A stretch of DNA of 64,000 nt from Neobacillus bataviensis. Its GTDB lineage: Bacteria; Bacillota; Bacilli; Bacillales_B; DSM-18226. The DNA is taken from assembly GCF_019969725.1 (NCBI RefSeq), contig NZ_JAHXYW010000012.1:124001-188000 (forward strand), given 5' to 3'. Below are positions 51,911-63,238 of the stretch, one piece after another (position 1 is the stretch's first letter; the number at the start of each line of letters is the position of its first letter). The notes beneath the pieces were generated by a model. It was not told the DNA's origin, ran no database searches, and saw nothing but the letters and a program-made list of their open reading frames with translations. A program made the position numbers and the translations under genes.

Positions 51911-54900
51911 TTACATATTTCTTCGGTACTGCCCGCCGACTTCGTAAAGGGCGCGGGTAATTTGGCCGAGACTTGCTACTTTGACGGTTTCCATCAGTTC
52001 GGCAAAAATGTTGCCATTATTGACGGCTGCTTCCTTAAGGCGTTTTAGCGCCGCCGCTGCTTCGGCTTTGTGGCTTTCCTGAAACGTGCGTAAATTATGA
52101 ATCTGCAGCTCTTTTTCCTCGGTTGTAGCACGGGCCAATTCCATATTGTTAACGTCTTCCTCGGACGGAGGATTCGGATTCAAATACGTATTGACGCCAA
52201 TAATTGGCAGTTCACCGGTATGCTTTTTCATTTCATAATACATCGATTCATCTTGAATCTTGCCTCGCTGGTACTGGGTTTCCATCGAACCAAGCACACC
52301 GCCGCGGTCATTCAAACGTTCAAATTCTTGTAAAACCGCTTCTTCGACAAGTTCCGTAAGCTCTTCCACAATGAACGCACCCTGAAGCGGATTTTCATTT
52401 TTCGTTAAGCCGTGCTCGTTTGTGATGATCATTTGAATCGCCATCGCCCGTCTTACTGATTCCTCAGTTGGCGTTGTAATCGCCTCATCATAAGCATTGG
52501 TATGAAGGGAATTACAGTTATCATGTAAGGCCATTAATGCCTGCAATGTAGTCCGGATATCATTAAAATCGATTTCCTGAGCATGCAGTGAGCGGCCGGA
52601 TGTCTGAACATGGTACTTCAGCTTTTGGCTCCGTTCGTTTGCACCATACTTATCGCGCATCACCGTTGCCCAAATGCGGCGGGCCACACGGCCGATAACG
52701 GTATATTCCGGATCTAAGCCGTTACTGAAAAAGAATGATAAGTTCGGCGCAAAGTCATCAATCTTCATGCCGCGGCTTAAATAGTACTCGACATAAGTAA
52801 AGCCGTTTGACAGCGTGAACGCCAATTGTGAAATCGGATTTGCTCCCGCTTCAGCAATGTGATAGCCGGAAATGGAAACGGAATAGTAGTTGCGTACCTG
52901 ATGGTCAATGAAATATTGCTGGATATCTCCCATCATTCTTAGGGCAAACTCTGTTGAAAAAATACAAGTGTTCTGGCCTTGGTCTTCTTTTAAAATGTCG
53001 GCCTGCACCGTACCGCGGACAGTCCGCAATGTATAGGCACGGACTTCGGCGAATTCTTCCACCGTCAGCACGCGTCCTAACTCCGCTTCTTTCCGCTTCA
53101 CCTGCTGATCAATTGCTGTATTCATGAACATCGCTAAAATGATCGGCGCTGGTCCATTGATCGTCATTGAAACCGAAGTCGATGGGTGGCAAAGATCAAA
53201 GCCGTCATATAGCTTTTTCATGTCGTCCAACGTACAAACACTGACGCCGCTTTCCCCGACTTTCCCGTATATATCAGGACGGTAGTCTGGGTCTTCTCCA
53301 TACAAAGTAACTGAATCAAATGCCGTACTTAAACGTTTCGCATCGTCGTCCTTCGATAAATAGTGGAAACGGCGGTTCGTTCTTTCCGGTGTACCTTCGC
53401 CGGCAAACTGGCGTTTCGGATCTTCCCCTTCACGCTTGAATGGGAAAACACCTGCTGTATATGGGAATGAACCCGGTACGTTTTCCTGATAGACCCAGCG
53501 GAGAATCTCGCCGTAATCCTTGAATTTTGGCAGCGCCACTTTTGGAATATCAAGCCCTGATAAGCTCTTTGTTTTTAAAATTGTAATAATCTCTTTATCA
53601 CGGATTCTGGTGACAAATTTATCACCGGAATATGCTTTCTTCGTATCTTCCCAGCTGTCTAAGATTTTCTTCGATTCCGGGGTTAATTTCGCTTCTGTTT
53701 CCGCTTTAACGGCTTCGAGTGCCGCAATTACGCCGGGCTCTTGGACCGCTTCAATCGCACCCTCAAGCTGGAATAATTTCCGGGCAATATTGGCCTGCTC
53801 TTCGGCCTTCTTATGATAGCCGCGCACTGTTTCCGAGATTTCACGTAAATAGTAGCGGCGGTCCGTTGGAATAATCACGTTTTGCTTTTCCACAACGGCA
53901 TTTTTATTAAAGGAAGTTACCCACTCAGTGTCCATTTTTTCGTTAATTTTTTCAATTAACGCAGCAAACAAAGCGTTTGTGCCATGGTCATTGAACTGGC
54001 TGGCAATTGTTCCGTATACCGGCATTTCAGACGGGTCTTTTTCAAACAGCATATGGCTGCGCTGGTATTGCTTTTGCACTTGGCGCTTCGCGTCCTCTGA
54101 ACCCTTGCGCTCGAATTTATTGATGACGATCAGGTCGGCAAAGTCGATCATATCGATTTTTTCAAGCTGAGACGGTGCCCCGAATTCTGAAGTCATGACA
54201 TATAAAGATACATCACAGATTTCAGTAATTTCGGCATCTCCCTGTCCGATCCCGCTTGTTTCCACGATGACAAGGTCAAAGCCCGCTGCCTTTGTCACGG
54301 CAACAGCATCTTTAATCGCCAGTGACAGCTCGTTTTTCGAATGTCTTGTCGCAAGGCTGCGCATATATACATTTGGTGAAAAAATCGCATTCATACGGAT
54401 ACGGTCGCCAAGAAGGGCTCCGCCTGTTTTTTGCTTTGTCGGGTCAACCGAAAGGATCGCGACTTTTTTATCAGGCAGCTCGTTGATAAAACGGCGGATC
54501 AATTCATCGGTTAACGAACTTTTTCCAGCACCGCCCGTTCCAGTAATCCCAACTACCGGAATTCCCTTCTCAAGCGACTTCACCTGCTCGAGCACTTCTT
54601 CAGCTGTTGCCGCTGCTTCGTTCCGTTTATCAACATGAAGCTCTGCCATTGTTATCAGCTTAGCAATAGCGTTAACATCCCCCGAAGGGAGTTTTTCGAT
54701 TTGCTCACTGATATCGTCTGTGACAGTTGAAAAATCACACTCCTCAATCATCCGGTCAATCATGCCCTGAAGGCCAAGTTTGCGGCCGTCTTCAGGTGAG
54801 AAAATCCAGGCAATTCCGTACTCATGAAGCTCATTTATTTCCCGAGGGATAATCACGCCGCCCCCGCCGCCGTAAATCCGGATATGCGGTGCGCCTTTTT

Positions 54901-55165
54901 CTTTTAATAAGTCATACATGTATTTAAAATATTCGACATGTCCGCCTTGATAGGATGAAATCGCGATTCCTTGGGCGTCCTCTTGAATCGCAGCGTTCAC
55001 GACCTCCTCAACGGAGCGGTTATGACCAAGGTGGATGACCTCGGCCCCGCTTGACTGAAGGATTCGACGCATAATATTAATAGAAGCATCGTGGCCGTCA
55101 AACAGACTGGACGCTGTGACAAAACGGATATGATGCTTCGGCTGGTATTTACTCGTTGTTTTCAC
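51911..55165 (-). CDS. icmF: Fused isobutyryl-CoA mutase (IcmF)
   Basis: 1084 residues in the IcmF order: B12-binding domain (about 10-145, DGHDASIN with the cobalt-ligating His), a MeaI-type GTPase chaperone (about 200-420, P-loop GTGGAGKSS 209-217, NKFER), and the acyl-CoA mutase TIM barrel (about 560-1084). It interconverts isobutyryl-CoA and butyryl-CoA, and members may act on pivalyl- or isovaleryl-CoA. The start is a GTG with GGGGG upstream. Last gene of the acyl-CoA operon, 25 bp after fadR. Confidence 0.95.
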   Translation of the reverse strand: MKTTSKYQPKHHIRFVTASSLFDGHDASINIMRRILQSSGAEVIHLGHNRSVEEVVNAAIQEDAQGIAISSYQGGHVEYFKYMYDLLKEKGAPHIRIYGGGGGVIIPREINELHEYGIAWIFSPEDGRKLGLQGMIDRMIEECDFSTVTDDISEQIEKLPSGDVNAIAKLITMAELHVDKRNEAAATAEEVLEQVKSLEKGIPVVGITGTGGAGKSSLTDELIRRFINELPDKKVAILSVDPTKQKTGGALLGDRIRMNAIFSPNVYMRSLATRHSKNELSLAIKDAVAVTKAAGFDLVIVETSGIGQGDAEITEICDVSLYVMTSEFGAPSQLEKIDMIDFADLIVINKFERKGSEDAKRQVQKQYQRSHMLFEKDPSEMPVYGTIASQFNDHGTNALFAALIEKINEKMDTEWVTSFNKNAVVEKQNVIIPTDRRYYLREISETVRGYHKKAEEQANIARKLFQLEGAIEAVQEPGVIAALEAVKAETEAKLTPESKKILDSWEDTKKAYSGDKFVTRIRDKEIITILKTKSLSGLDIPKVALPKFKDYGEILRWVYQENVPGSFPYTAGVFPFKREGEDPKRQFAGEGTPERTNRRFHYLSKDDDAKRLSTAFDSVTLYGEDPDYRPDIYGKVGESGVSVCTLDDMKKLYDGFDLCHPSTSVSMTINGPAPIILAMFMNTAIDQQVKRKEAELGRVLTVEEFAEVRAYTLRTVRGTVQADILKEDQGQNTCIFSTEFALRMMGDIQQYFIDHQVRNYYSVSISGYHIAEAGANPISQLAFTLSNGFTYVEYYLSRGMKIDDFAPNLSFFFSNGLDPEYTVIGRVARRIWATVMRDKYGANERSQKLKYHVQTSGRSLHAQEIDFNDIRTTLQALMALHDNCNSLHTNAYDEAITTPTEESVRRAMAIQMIITNEHGLTKNENPLQGAFIVEELTELVEEAVLQEFERLNDRGGVLGSMETQYQRGKIQDESMYYEMKKHTGELPIIGVNTYLNPNPPSEEDVNNMELARATTEEKELQIHNLRTFQESHKAEAAAALKRLKEAAVNNGNIFAELMETVKVASLGQITRALYEVGGQYRRNM

Positions 55166-55190
55166 GCTTAGGTTCCCCCTTTTTTTAAAA

Positions 55191-55832
55191 TTAGCCCTTT
55201 TTTTGCGGCTGAAATTGGCGTAATCCTGACAGTAATTGCTCGGTTTGCAGCTCGATGTATTCGTCTAATGTAAATAATTTTCGTAATGCCCAGCGGCGGA
55301 AGCCCCACATTTGTCCTTGGACAAAAATATTATGGGCAATGATTTTGACCTGCTGTTCAGTTAACTCAAGCTCCCCGTTCTCAATACAGCGGGAAAGCAA
55401 GTTTTCAAACATGGCCACCATGGCTTCTTCTTTTTTCAACACATATGGAAGGGCGTCTTTTGACAGCGATTTGACTTCCTGATACATGACCAGCACTTCG
55501 GACTGCATTTCGTCCATTACATGGAAAAAGTTCGCGATACCGAGCTTTAAGCTCTCCAATGTCCCTTTTTTGACAGACAAGTCCTGCTCGAGGCGCTCGC
55601 TGACATGGTCATAGATGCTGTCGCAGACGAGATAAAGCACATCTTCCTTTGTGCGGATGTATTCATAAAGCGTCCCAATGCTAAAGCCGGCCGCTTTGGC
55701 AATTTCCCTTGTCGTCGTCCGGTGAAACCCCTTTTGTTTAAAAAGTGCTACGGCCCCTTTGATCATTTGGTCACGCCTCTTTTGAACGAGGCGCTCATCC
55801 TTGACCGAGGCCTGAACTTCCCGCTTTTTCAT
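55191..55832 (-). CDS. fadR: TetR-family regulator, probable FadR
   Basis: 213 residues. N-terminal TetR helix-turn-helix (about 20-65, [18 protein letters not shown]) and a helical acyl-CoA-binding type C-terminal domain. It lies inside an acyl-CoA degradation operon, and FadR-type boxes precede both fadF and the thiolase gene, so control of beta-oxidation with release by long-chain acyl-CoA is likely. AAGGTAGG precedes the ATG. Confidence 0.85.
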   Translation of the reverse strand: MKKREVQASVKDERLVQKRRDQMIKGAVALFKQKGFHRTTTREIAKAAGFSIGTLYEYIRTKEDVLYLVCDSIYDHVSERLEQDLSVKKGTLESLKLGIANFFHVMDEMQSEVLVMYQEVKSLSKDALPYVLKKEEAMVAMFENLLSRCIENGELELTEQQVKIIAHNIFVQGQMWGFRRWALRKLFTLDEYIELQTEQLLSGLRQFQPQKKG

Positions 55833-55849
55833 CGCTTTTATCCTACCTT

Positions 55850-55922
55850 TGTCTAGCTCCAGCGCCTAGGGGCTCGGGGTCTTATGCCCGTCGCCCCTGG
55901 TCAAAGCGCTTCCGCTTTTTCT
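55850..55922 (-). repeat. Dispersed palindromic repeat, short form lacking the middle
   Basis: Begins TCTAGCTCCAGCGCCTAGGG like copies 1-2 but jumps from GGGGTC straight to CTTATGCCCGTCGCCCCTGG, missing about 45 bp that include the central mini-hairpin. The outer stem is kept. Located between acdA and fadR in the same transcript. Confidence 0.85.
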
Positions 55923-55924
55923 TT

Positions 55925-57064
55925 TTACTTCGTAATCATTCTAGAAATAACGAGGCGCTGGATTTCCTGAGTGCCTTCGTAGATTTGCGTAATTTTTGCA
56001 TCGCGCATAAATCTCTCAACTGGATAATCCTTTGTATAACCGTAGCCGCCAAATACTTGGACTGCTTCTGTCGTTACCTTCATCGCTGTATCGCCGGCAA
56101 GAAGCTTCGACATTGCGGACTCTTTTCCGTACGGAAGTCCGTTAGACTCAAGCCATGCTGCTTGATAGGTTAATAGTCTTGAAGCTTCGATGCCTGTTGC
56201 CATATCAGCAAGCTTGAAGCTGATTCCTTGGTTGGCCGCGATTGGCTTGCCGAATTGGTGGCGTTCTTTGGCATAGTCGACAGCAGCGTCTAGAGCACCT
56301 TGGGCGATTCCCACTGCTTGCGCCGCGATGCCGTTACGTCCGCCATCAAGCGTCATCATCGCAATTTTGAAGCCTTCGCCCTCTTCGCCAAGACGGTTGG
56401 CAACTGGAACACGGCAATCTTCAAAAATAATTTCCGTTGTCGGTGATGAACGAATGCCTAGTTTCTTTTCCTTTTTCCCTACTGAGAAACCTGGGAAATC
56501 TTTTTCCACGATAAATGCAGTTGTGCCTTTTTGTCTGCTGGATGGATCGGTTAAAGCAAAAACAACATAGATGTCGGCGATGCCGCCGTTAGTGATAAAA
56601 ATTTTGGAGCCGTTTAGGACGTAATGGTCGCCTTCAAGACGTGCTGTCGTTCTCATGCCGCCTGCATCGGAACCGCTGCCTGGCTCTGTTAAGCCGTAAG
56701 CACCGATCTTGCTTCCTTCTGCCATTGGGCGCAGATAGGTTTGCTTTTGTTCTTCGTTGCCGAATTTGTAAATCGGCCAGCCTGCAAGTGAAGTGTGAGC
56801 AGAAAGAGTTACGCCAATTGAGGCATCAACACGGGAAAGTTCTTCTACTGCGATGCAGTATGCTAAGTAATCGCTGCCGATTCCGCCGTACTCTTCCGGC
56901 CACGGAATGCCTGTTAAGCCAAGATCTGCCATTTTGTCAAAAATCTCACGATCAAAGCGTTCGTCCTCATCACGTTCTGCAGCGGTTGGCGCCACCTCGT
57001 TGCGCGCGAAATCACGAACCATTTTACGAATCATTTCATGTTCTTCGGATAGTTTGAAGTTCAT
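55925..57064 (-). CDS. acdA: Acyl-CoA dehydrogenase
   Basis: 379 residues, FAD-dependent first step of beta-oxidation. [18 protein letters not shown] (FAD/substrate), [14 protein letters not shown], the C-terminal [22 protein letters not shown], and [13 protein letters not shown] with the catalytic Glu. AAAGGAGG precedes the ATG. Close relative of the next gene upstream (57346-58476); electrons should go to ETF and then FadF. Confidence 0.95.
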   Translation of the reverse strand: MNFKLSEEHEMIRKMVRDFARNEVAPTAAERDEDERFDREIFDKMADLGLTGIPWPEEYGGIGSDYLAYCIAVEELSRVDASIGVTLSAHTSLAGWPIYKFGNEEQKQTYLRPMAEGSKIGAYGLTEPGSGSDAGGMRTTARLEGDHYVLNGSKIFITNGGIADIYVVFALTDPSSRQKGTTAFIVEKDFPGFSVGKKEKKLGIRSSPTTEIIFEDCRVPVANRLGEEGEGFKIAMMTLDGGRNGIAAQAVGIAQGALDAAVDYAKERHQFGKPIAANQGISFKLADMATGIEASRLLTYQAAWLESNGLPYGKESAMSKLLAGDTAMKVTTEAVQVFGGYGYTKDYPVERFMRDAKITQIYEGTQEIQRLVISRMITK

Positions 57065-57087
57065 TTTTGGAATCCTCCTTTAAACTT

Positions 57088-57318
57088 TCTACAAATTTTA
57101 GTGGGTATTCTACAAAAATCAGTTTGGAATCTACAATTTTTGGTGTGCTTTCTACAAAATTCAGGTTGATATCTACAATTTTGAGACCACATTCTACATT
57201 CCGAAAAACTTACTACCTATTTTTCGGAACTTACGACATATTTTCAGCTGCTTACTACGTCTTTTTTGGTACTTACGACATATTTTCAGCTACTTTCTAC
57301 TTCTTTTCAGAACTTATC
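57088..57318. repeat. 21-bp tandem array, about eleven copies (TTCTACAATTTT family)
   Basis: CTACA recurs at 57089, 57110, 57131, 57152, 57173 and 57194, exactly 21 bp apart. After that the core drifts to CTTACTAC/CTTACGAC, with CTT at 57209, 57230, 57251, 57272 and 57293, again 21 bp apart. Later units end in TATTTTTCGGAA or TATTTTCAGCTG. Two sub-blocks with different cores share one period. It fills the acdA-acyl-CoA dehydrogenase spacer within one operon. Confidence 0.93.
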
Positions 57319-57345
57319 AACATTTACTGGATACTTTTGTAAAAC

Positions 57346-58476
57346 CTATAGATTCTTACTTATCACAATCCGCTGGATCTCACTCGTACCCTCATAAATC
57401 TCCGTAATTTTCGCATCGCGGAAATACCGTTCAACCGGGTAATCCTCTGTGTAACCGTAGCCGCCGAAAACTTGGATGGCTTCTGTCGCAACCTCTACCG
57501 CCGTCTTCGATGCATAAAGCTTCGCCATCGAAGCTTCCAAACCGCACTTCACACCTCGTGCGCGCAAATCGGCTGCACGATAGACTAATAGTTTTGCAGC
57601 TTCCACACTAGTTGCCATATCAGCTAGCTTAAAACCAATCCCCTGCTGGGCGGCAATCGGTTTGCCGAACTGCTGGCGGTCCTTTGCATAGGCAGTTGCG
57701 GCTGACAGTGCGGCCTCAGCGATTCCCAGCGCCTGGGCGGCAATTCCGATACGGCCGACATCGAGGTTGGCCATCGCAATTTTAAAACCGTCGCCTTCTG
57801 CACCAAGAAGGTTCTCAGCCGGCACCCTCATGTCCTCGAACGTCAGCTGGACCGTTCTGGAGCCGTGCAAGCCCATTTTCTTTTCATCCTTGCCAATAAC
57901 GAGGCCAGGCGTCCCCTTTTCCACAATAAACGCCGACATTCCTCTGCTGCCTAACTCCGAATTTGTTTTCGCAAACACAATATAGACATCAGCTTCACCG
58001 CCATTTGTGATAAACACCTTCGAGCCGTTAATCACATAATGATCGCCGCTTCGAACTGCCCGAGATTTCAAGCTGGCTGCATCCGATCCAGAGCTCGGTT
58101 CCGTTAAGCAAAATGCTCCAAGATACTCACCGGATGCCATCTTTGGCAAATATTTTTGTTTCTGTTCCTCGGTTCCGAAGTAAAGAATCGGGTTGGTACC
58201 GACGGAGGTATGAACAGACAGGATGACGCCGATGGTGGCGCTTACTTTGGAAAGCTCATTAATGGCGATGATATAGGAAGTGAAATCCATCTCAGCGCCG
58301 CCGTATTTTTCTGGAACCGGAATTCCCATCAGGCCCAGTTCCCCCATTTTGCGAAGAACTTCGCGCGGAAACTCACCCTTTTCCATTTTTTCAATAAATG
58401 GAGCAATTTCGTTTTCGGCAAAATCGCGGACCATTTTTCGCATCATTTCTTGCTCTTCTGTGAATGTTAGATTCAT
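57346..58476 (-). CDS. Acyl-CoA dehydrogenase (second)
   Basis: 376 residues from the ATG at 58476 ([16 protein letters not shown]), with AAAGGAG upstream; 16 further codons in frame are not needed. Same motifs as acd[44 protein letters not shown] and [13 protein letters not shown] with the catalytic Glu. Probably short- or branched-chain specific (MmgC/BCAD-like). Similarity to acdA indicates an old tandem duplication. Confidence 0.94.
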   Translation of the reverse strand: MNLTFTEEQEMMRKMVRDFAENEIAPFIEKMEKGEFPREVLRKMGELGLMGIPVPEKYGGAEMDFTSYIIAINELSKVSATIGVILSVHTSVGTNPILYFGTEEQKQKYLPKMASGEYLGAFCLTEPSSGSDAASLKSRAVRSGDHYVINGSKVFITNGGEADVYIVFAKTNSELGSRGMSAFIVEKGTPGLVIGKDEKKMGLHGSRTVQLTFEDMRVPAENLLGAEGDGFKIAMANLDVGRIGIAAQALGIAEAALSAATAYAKDRQQFGKPIAAQQGIGFKLADMATSVEAAKLLVYRAADLRARGVKCGLEASMAKLYASKTAVEVATEAIQVFGGYGYTEDYPVERYFRDAKITEIYEGTSEIQRIVISKNL

Positions 58477-58620
58477 GATGATTTCTCCTTTTGGAGAATC
58501 TAAAGTGGCAGTATTCATCCTCAAGCATCCCCTTTTTTGAAAAATAGAATGGAACTGGGCTTAAATTATTTTTTCCTATGTTATTCGTACATGTAAAAAC
58601 TGCGGCACGATTCTCTTACT

Positions 58621-59472
58621 CTATTCGTATGTGTAAAACCCTCGGCCGGTTTTCTTGCCGAGCCAGCCTGCTTTTACATATTTGCGAAGAAGCGGACATG
58701 GACGGTACTTGTCGTCGCCGAACCCTTCATGAAGTGTTTCCATAATGTAAAGACATGTATCCAAGCCGATAAAATCAGCTAACGTCAGCGGCCCCATCGG
58801 GTGATTCATGCCGAGCTTCATTACTTCGTCGATAGCTTCTTTTGTAGCAACACCTTCGTATAACGCATAAATCGCTTCATTGATCATTGGCATGAGGATG
58901 CGGTTGGAGATAAAACCTGGGAAGTCATTCACTTCCACCGGCACCTTACCGAGTGTTTTCGTCATATCTTCTATCACTTGGTATACTTCATCTGCTGTCG
59001 CTAAGCCGCGAATTATTTCAACCAGCTTCATAACCGGCACGGGATTCATGAAGTGCATGCCGATAACCTTTTCCGGACGTTTTGTTGCCGCTGCAATTTC
59101 CGTAATCGGAAGCGATGATGTGTTGCTTGCTAAAATCGCATGTGCCGGAGCAATTTCATCCAGCTGCGCAAAAATTTTCGTCTTAATGTCCATGTTTTCA
59201 ACCGCTGCTTCGATGACCAAATCAACTTCGGCTGCATCATGAAGGTCAGTTGAGGCTGTGAGTCTTGCCAGCACTTCTTGCTTTTGCTCGTCTGTCATCC
59301 GTCCTTTGTCCACGTTGCGAGATAGATTTTTGTTGATGACTCCTAAGCCGCGTTCAACAAATTCAGATTTAAGATCATTTAATAAGACATTGTAGCCTGC
59401 CTGGGCGCATACTTGAGCGATCCCTGAGCCCATTTGTCCTGCTCCGATTACCATTACTTTAGAAACCTTCAT
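58621..59472 (-). CDS. hbd: 3-hydroxybutyryl-CoA dehydrogenase
   Basis: 283 residues. NAD-binding [12 protein letters not shown] at residues 9-20, [12 protein letters not shown], and the catalytic His in [16 protein letters not shown], with the C-terminal helical domain [19 protein letters not shown]. Oxidises 3-hydroxyacyl-CoA (MmgB-like). GGAGGGG precedes the ATG. Confidence 0.96.
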   Translation of the reverse strand: MKVSKVMVIGAGQMGSGIAQVCAQAGYNVLLNDLKSEFVERGLGVINKNLSRNVDKGRMTDEQKQEVLARLTASTDLHDAAEVDLVIEAAVENMDIKTKIFAQLDEIAPAHAILASNTSSLPITEIAAATKRPEKVIGMHFMNPVPVMKLVEIIRGLATADEVYQVIEDMTKTLGKVPVEVNDFPGFISNRILMPMINEAIYALYEGVATKEAIDEVMKLGMNHPMGPLTLADFIGLDTCLYIMETLHEGFGDDKYRPCPLLRKYVKAGWLGKKTGRGFYTYE

Positions 59473-59524
59473 GTTTTCCCCTCCAAATGGGGGCCGCAGC
59501 CCCGTATTTTATATCCAAATATGG

Positions 59525-59597
59525 TTTTGTCTATTTTTTCAGGTGTTTTGTCTATTTTTTCAGGTGTTTTGTCTATTTATTAAGCCCCATTGTCTAT
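59525..59597. repeat. 21-bp tandem array, four copies (TTTGTCTATTTTT family)
   Basis: GTCTAT at 59529, 59550, 59571 and 59592, exactly 21 bp apart. The unit is TTTTGTCTATTTTTTCAGGTG, and the last copies are diverged in the filler. Same core as the array at 48757-48872. It lies in the spacer between the thiolase and hbd genes of one operon. Confidence 0.92.
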
Positions 59598-59631
59598 TAA
59601 GACAATTTTTGGAAAAATCCAACCCATAATA

Positions 59632-60819
59632 TTACCCCTTAGGAACTTCAATCATCACCGCATCGCCCTGGCCGCCGCCGGAGCAAATCGCTGCAATCCC
59701 GATTCCGCCGCCGCGGCGCTTCAATTCGTGCATTAACGTGATGATAATGCGGGCTCCACTTGCTCCAATCGGATGTCCAAGAGCGACCGCACCGCCGTTG
59801 ACATTGACCTTTTCTGGATCAAGGCCGGCAATTTGGCTGCTCGCTAATGCGACTGCCGCAAAGGCTTCATTGATTTCAAAAAGGTCTATTTCTTCCAGGC
59901 TCCGGCCTGTTTTTCGTAAAATTTCATTGATGACAAGACCTGGTGTCTGCGGGAAGTCCTTTGCTTCCACAGCAATCGCCGCATGCCCCAAAATGAATGC
60001 TTCCGCTTTACGGCCTTCGCGTACAGCGCGCTCTTCACTCATCAGCACGAGGGCAGCCGCACCGTCATTGACGCCAGGGGCATTTCCCGCTGTAATCGTA
60101 CCCGTTGAATTAAACGCTGGAGCAAGCTTGGAAAGGCGGTCAAGAGAAGTATCTTTACGTGGCGCTTCATCATGCTCAACCACAATCGAAGCCCCTTTTC
60201 GCTGCGGCACTTCCACCTTAACGATTTCTTCAGCAAATTTACCGCTTTCAATCGCGGCAACTGCCCGTTCATGGCTTCTCAATGCCCATTCATCCTGTGC
60301 CTCTCGGGAGATCTCCATCTCTGCTGCCGTCGAATTTCCGTATGTGCCCATGTGAACACCAGTAAAGCTGCAGCTCAAACCATCATGAATCATTAAATCA
60401 TTTACGGCAGCGTCGCCAATGCGCAGTCCCCATCTTGCTTTTGGCAGAATGTACGGCGCATTGCTCATCGATTCCATGCCGCCTGCAACAATGACTTCCT
60501 CATCGCCGGCACGGATGATTTGGTCTGCCAAAGTCACGCTCCGCATTCCGGAAGCGCAAACCTTATTAATCGTTTCTGTTTTCACTTCCCACGGCAATCC
60601 GGCATGTCTTGCCGCCTGACGAGACGGAATTTGCCCCTGTCCTCCTTGTAAAACCGTTCCAAGGATGACTTCCTGAACCTCTTCAGCTTTCACATCGGCC
60701 CGCACTAAAGCTTCCTTTACCGCGATTCCTCCCAGTTCTGATGCCGTGAAGCCGCTCAAGGATCCTGCGAATTTGCCAAAAGGCGTTCTAACTCCGCTTA
60801 AAATAACCGTTTTCCCCAT
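59632..60819 (-). CDS. Acetyl-CoA acetyltransferase (thiolase)
   Basis: 395 residues. Nucleophile Cys88 in [11 protein letters not shown], His in [10 protein letters not shown] (about 350) and the second Cys in CSGGGQGDA (about 380). MmgA/AtoB-like; it can act in beta-oxidation or in acetoacetyl-CoA metabolism. AAAGGGAG precedes the ATG. First gene of the thiolase-hbd-acd-acdA-fadR-icmF run, behind a FadR-type box. Confidence 0.95.
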   Translation of the reverse strand: MGKTVILSGVRTPFGKFAGSLSGFTASELGGIAVKEALVRADVKAEEVQEVILGTVLQGGQGQIPSRQAARHAGLPWEVKTETINKVCASGMRSVTLADQIIRAGDEEVIVAGGMESMSNAPYILPKARWGLRIGDAAVNDLMIHDGLSCSFTGVHMGTYGNSTAAEMEISREAQDEWALRSHERAVAAIESGKFAEEIVKVEVPQRKGASIVVEHDEAPRKDTSLDRLSKLAPAFNSTGTITAGNAPGVNDGAAALVLMSEERAVREGRKAEAFILGHAAIAVEAKDFPQTPGLVINEILRKTGRSLEEIDLFEINEAFAAVALASSQIAGLDPEKVNVNGGAVALGHPIGASGARIIITLMHELKRRGGGIGIAAICSGGGQGDAVMIEVPKG

Positions 60820-60866
60820 TCAAAACACTCTCCCTTTTATGTTTATTAAATACCCCTTCAACAAAG

Positions 60867-60884
60867 TGACTGAACGCTCGCTCG
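60867..60884. promoter_or_regulatory. FadR-type box upstream of the thiolase gene
   Basis: TGACTGAACGCTCGCTCG matches the minus-strand reading of the fadF box (TGACTGAATGCTCATTCA) at 14 of 18 positions and keeps the TGAnTGA pattern of B. subtilis FadR sites. 48 bp before the thiolase start codon. Confidence 0.6.
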
Positions 60885-60891
60885 ATAACAA

Positions 60892-60918
60892 ACTAAAAAA
60901 TTAACGCATCAATGCGTT
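60892..60918 (-). other. Leader hairpin of the thiolase operon
   Basis: AACGCAT/ATGCGTT with a 2-base loop (60903-60918), followed on the minus strand by AATTTTTTAG. It has the form of a small intrinsic terminator but lies between fadF and the operon start, next to the FadR box. It may be an operator dyad or attenuator. Confidence 0.4.
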
Positions 60919-60934
60919 TAACAAAAAAAGGAAA

Positions 60935-60948
60935 TGTAAGCGTTTTAC
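60935..60948. promoter_or_regulatory. Possible cre (CcpA) site
   Basis: TGTAAGCGTTTTAC, 12 of 14 against TGNAANCGNWNNCA. Upstream of an acyl-CoA catabolic operon, where carbon repression is expected. Confidence 0.45.
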
Positions 60949-60965
60949 TCTATATTCTATTTTAC

Positions 60966-61046
60966 ATAAAAAAGAGTAGAAGTTGAAATATTTTTACGCA
61001 AAATTCCTAAAATTTTATGAATTCACGAAAATACTCAACCTCTACT
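60966..61046 (-). terminator. Terminator of fadF
   Basis: Long stem AGTAGAGGTTGA with TCAACTTCTACT (11 of 12 paired), extended by TATTTT/AAAATA, then CTTTTTTATG on the minus strand. It begins 9 bp after the fadF stop. Confidence 0.75.
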
Positions 61047-61054
61047 ATTCTTGA

Positions 61055-63166
61055 TTAAGATGCTACTGCCTTTAAATCACCGCAGACTGCTTTTTCTAAT
61101 AGCTCGGCAACATCATATGTGGACACCTGATCTTCCACTTCCTTCGCCTTTGTTCCGTCGGTAATCATTGTTAAGCAGTATGGACAGCCCGAACTGATAA
61201 CCGATGGATTTACAGCAAGCGCCTGCTCGGTTCTTGCTACGTTAATACGATTTCCTGTTTCTTCCTCCATCCACATCAAACCGCCGCCGGCACCGCAACA
61301 CATGCCTTTTTCACGGTTCCGTTCCATTTCGACAAGCTTGACGCCAGGAATGGATTTCAGAATCTCACGCGGTGCGTCGTACACGTCATTGTAACGTCCT
61401 AAGTAACAAGAATCATGGAACGTAATCGTTTCGTTAACCGCATGCTTCGGTATAAGGCGTCCATCCCTCACTAGCTCAAACAGAACCTCTGTATGGTGGT
61501 AAACCTCTGCCTCTAGGCCGAAGTCAGGGTATTCATTTTTGAAAATATTGTAGGCATGCGGGTCAATCGTTACGATCTTCTTAACCTCAGCCTTTTCAAA
61601 TTCTTCGACGTTTTTTGCAGCTAAGTCCTGGAATAAGAACTCGTTTCCTAAACGGCGCGGTGTATCACCGGAGTTTTTCTCTTTGTTTCCTAAGATCGCA
61701 AACTTCACACCTGCTTCGTTCAATAGCTTCGCAAATGACAGGGCAATCTTTTGGCTGCGGTTGTCGTAGGAGCCCATGGAACCAACCCAGAATAAGTATT
61801 CAAATTCTTCGCCGGCCTTGTTCATTTCCTTCACAGTCGGAATATGAACATCTTCGCGGACTTCGCGCCAGTTTTCGCGCTCTTTACGGTTTAAGCCCCA
61901 AGGATTGCCTTGGCGTTCGATATTCGTCATCGCTCGCTGTGCATCGGCATCCATTTTTCCTTCTGTTAAAACTAAATAACGGCGAAGGTCGATAATCTTA
62001 TCCACGTGCTCGTTCATAACCGGACATTGGTCTTCACAGTTACGGCAGGTTGTACATGCCCAGATTTCTTCTTCAGTAATGACCTCGCCAATCAAGCTTG
62101 GACTATAAGCAAGGGCTGCAGCCGATTCTTGTGCACCTTGTCCGCTCGCAGCCAAAGCAATTTGGTTTCCTTTTGTACCGCTAAAAGCAAAGGTCGGTAC
62201 CCATGGCTGCTTTTGTGTTACCGCGGCACCGTGGAATGTTAAATGGTCACGCATTTTCACAATTAAATCCATTGGCGACAGCATTTTGCCAGTGCCGGTA
62301 GCCGGACACATGTTGGTACAGCGGCCGCACTCTACGCAGGCATAAAAGTCGATCATTTGGTGCTGTGTGAAGTCTTCAATTTTTCCAACCCCGAATGATT
62401 CTTGGGATTCATCTTCGAAATCTACTTTTTTCAGCTTGCCTGGTTTTTCTAAACGGTTAAAATACACGTTCGCCGGTCCCGCGATTAAGTGCGCGTGTTT
62501 GGACTGCGGTACGTAGACTAAGAAGGTTAACAAGAACAATAAATGCGCCCACCAGGCAATGTAGAAGATCACAATGGAGGCGGTTTCACCAATGCCTGAA
62601 AAAATAACCGAGATCACCGAAGCGACCGGCTCTGTCCAAGACGTTTCTTCGCCGTGCCAGATGATGCCCATTCCATTTCCGATTAAAACAGAGACCATCA
62701 AACCGCCGATAAACAACAATACAAGGCCTGATTTAAAATTGCGCTTAAGACGGACTAATTTTTCAACATAACGGCGATGGAAAGCCCAAATGACCGCTAC
62801 TAAAATCATCAACGTAACGATTTCTTGGAAAAACGTAAACCCTGCATAAAGTGGACCAAGCGGCAGGTGTGAGCCTGGGGCCAGTCCCTTCCAAATGAAA
62901 TCAATCGCTCCAAATTGAACGAGAATGAAGCCGTAAAAGAACATGACGTGGATGGCACCACTCTTTTTGTCCTTTAGAAGCTTTTTCTGTCCAAAAACGT
63001 TGACCCAAATTTTTTGCAGACGTTCTTTGACATTGTTGTCAAACTCGACTTTTTTGCCAAGCTTGATGAATTCAATCCGCGTTTTGACAACGTAAACGAA
63101 CAGGCTAATCGCGTAAGCGGTTACAGCCAAGAATGCAATCAGGTTAACCCATAATAAACCATTCAC
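61055..63166 (-). CDS. fadF: Membrane Fe-S oxidoreductase (FadF/YwjF, ETF:quinone reductase type)
   Basis: 703 residues. N-terminal NarI-like membrane part with about five to six helices (1-220), then two 4Fe-4S motifs (CVECGRCTNMCPATG near 280 and CTTCRNCEDQCPVM near 370), and two CCG-type domains (FHDSCYLGRYND, EKGMCCGAGGG, SGCPYCLTM). This is the heterodisulfide-reductase-like family, now regarded as linking electron-transferring flavoprotein to menaquinone. The start is a GTG with AGGGGCG upstream. Its promoter contains a FadR-type box. Confidence 0.92.
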   Translation of the reverse strand: MNGLLWVNLIAFLAVTAYAISLFVYVVKTRIEFIKLGKKVEFDNNVKERLQKIWVNVFGQKKLLKDKKSGAIHVMFFYGFILVQFGAIDFIWKGLAPGSHLPLGPLYAGFTFFQEIVTLMILVAVIWAFHRRYVEKLVRLKRNFKSGLVLLFIGGLMVSVLIGNGMGIIWHGEETSWTEPVASVISVIFSGIGETASIVIFYIAWWAHLLFLLTFLVYVPQSKHAHLIAGPANVYFNRLEKPGKLKKVDFEDESQESFGVGKIEDFTQHQMIDFYACVECGRCTNMCPATGTGKMLSPMDLIVKMRDHLTFHGAAVTQKQPWVPTFAFSGTKGNQIALAASGQGAQESAAALAYSPSLIGEVITEEEIWACTTCRNCEDQCPVMNEHVDKIIDLRRYLVLTEGKMDADAQRAMTNIERQGNPWGLNRKERENWREVREDVHIPTVKEMNKAGEEFEYLFWVGSMGSYDNRSQKIALSFAKLLNEAGVKFAILGNKEKNSGDTPRRLGNEFLFQDLAAKNVEEFEKAEVKKIVTIDPHAYNIFKNEYPDFGLEAEVYHHTEVLFELVRDGRLIPKHAVNETITFHDSCYLGRYNDVYDAPREILKSIPGVKLVEMERNREKGMCCGAGGGLMWMEEETGNRINVARTEQALAVNPSVISSGCPYCLTMITDGTKAKEVEDQVSTYDVAELLEKAVCGDLKAVAS

Positions 63167-63238
63167 ATAAAACGCCCCTTTCGTTGTATGTTTTGTAAGT
63201 TGTAAAAATAAATAATTTTCTGAATCATCTTTAATTCT

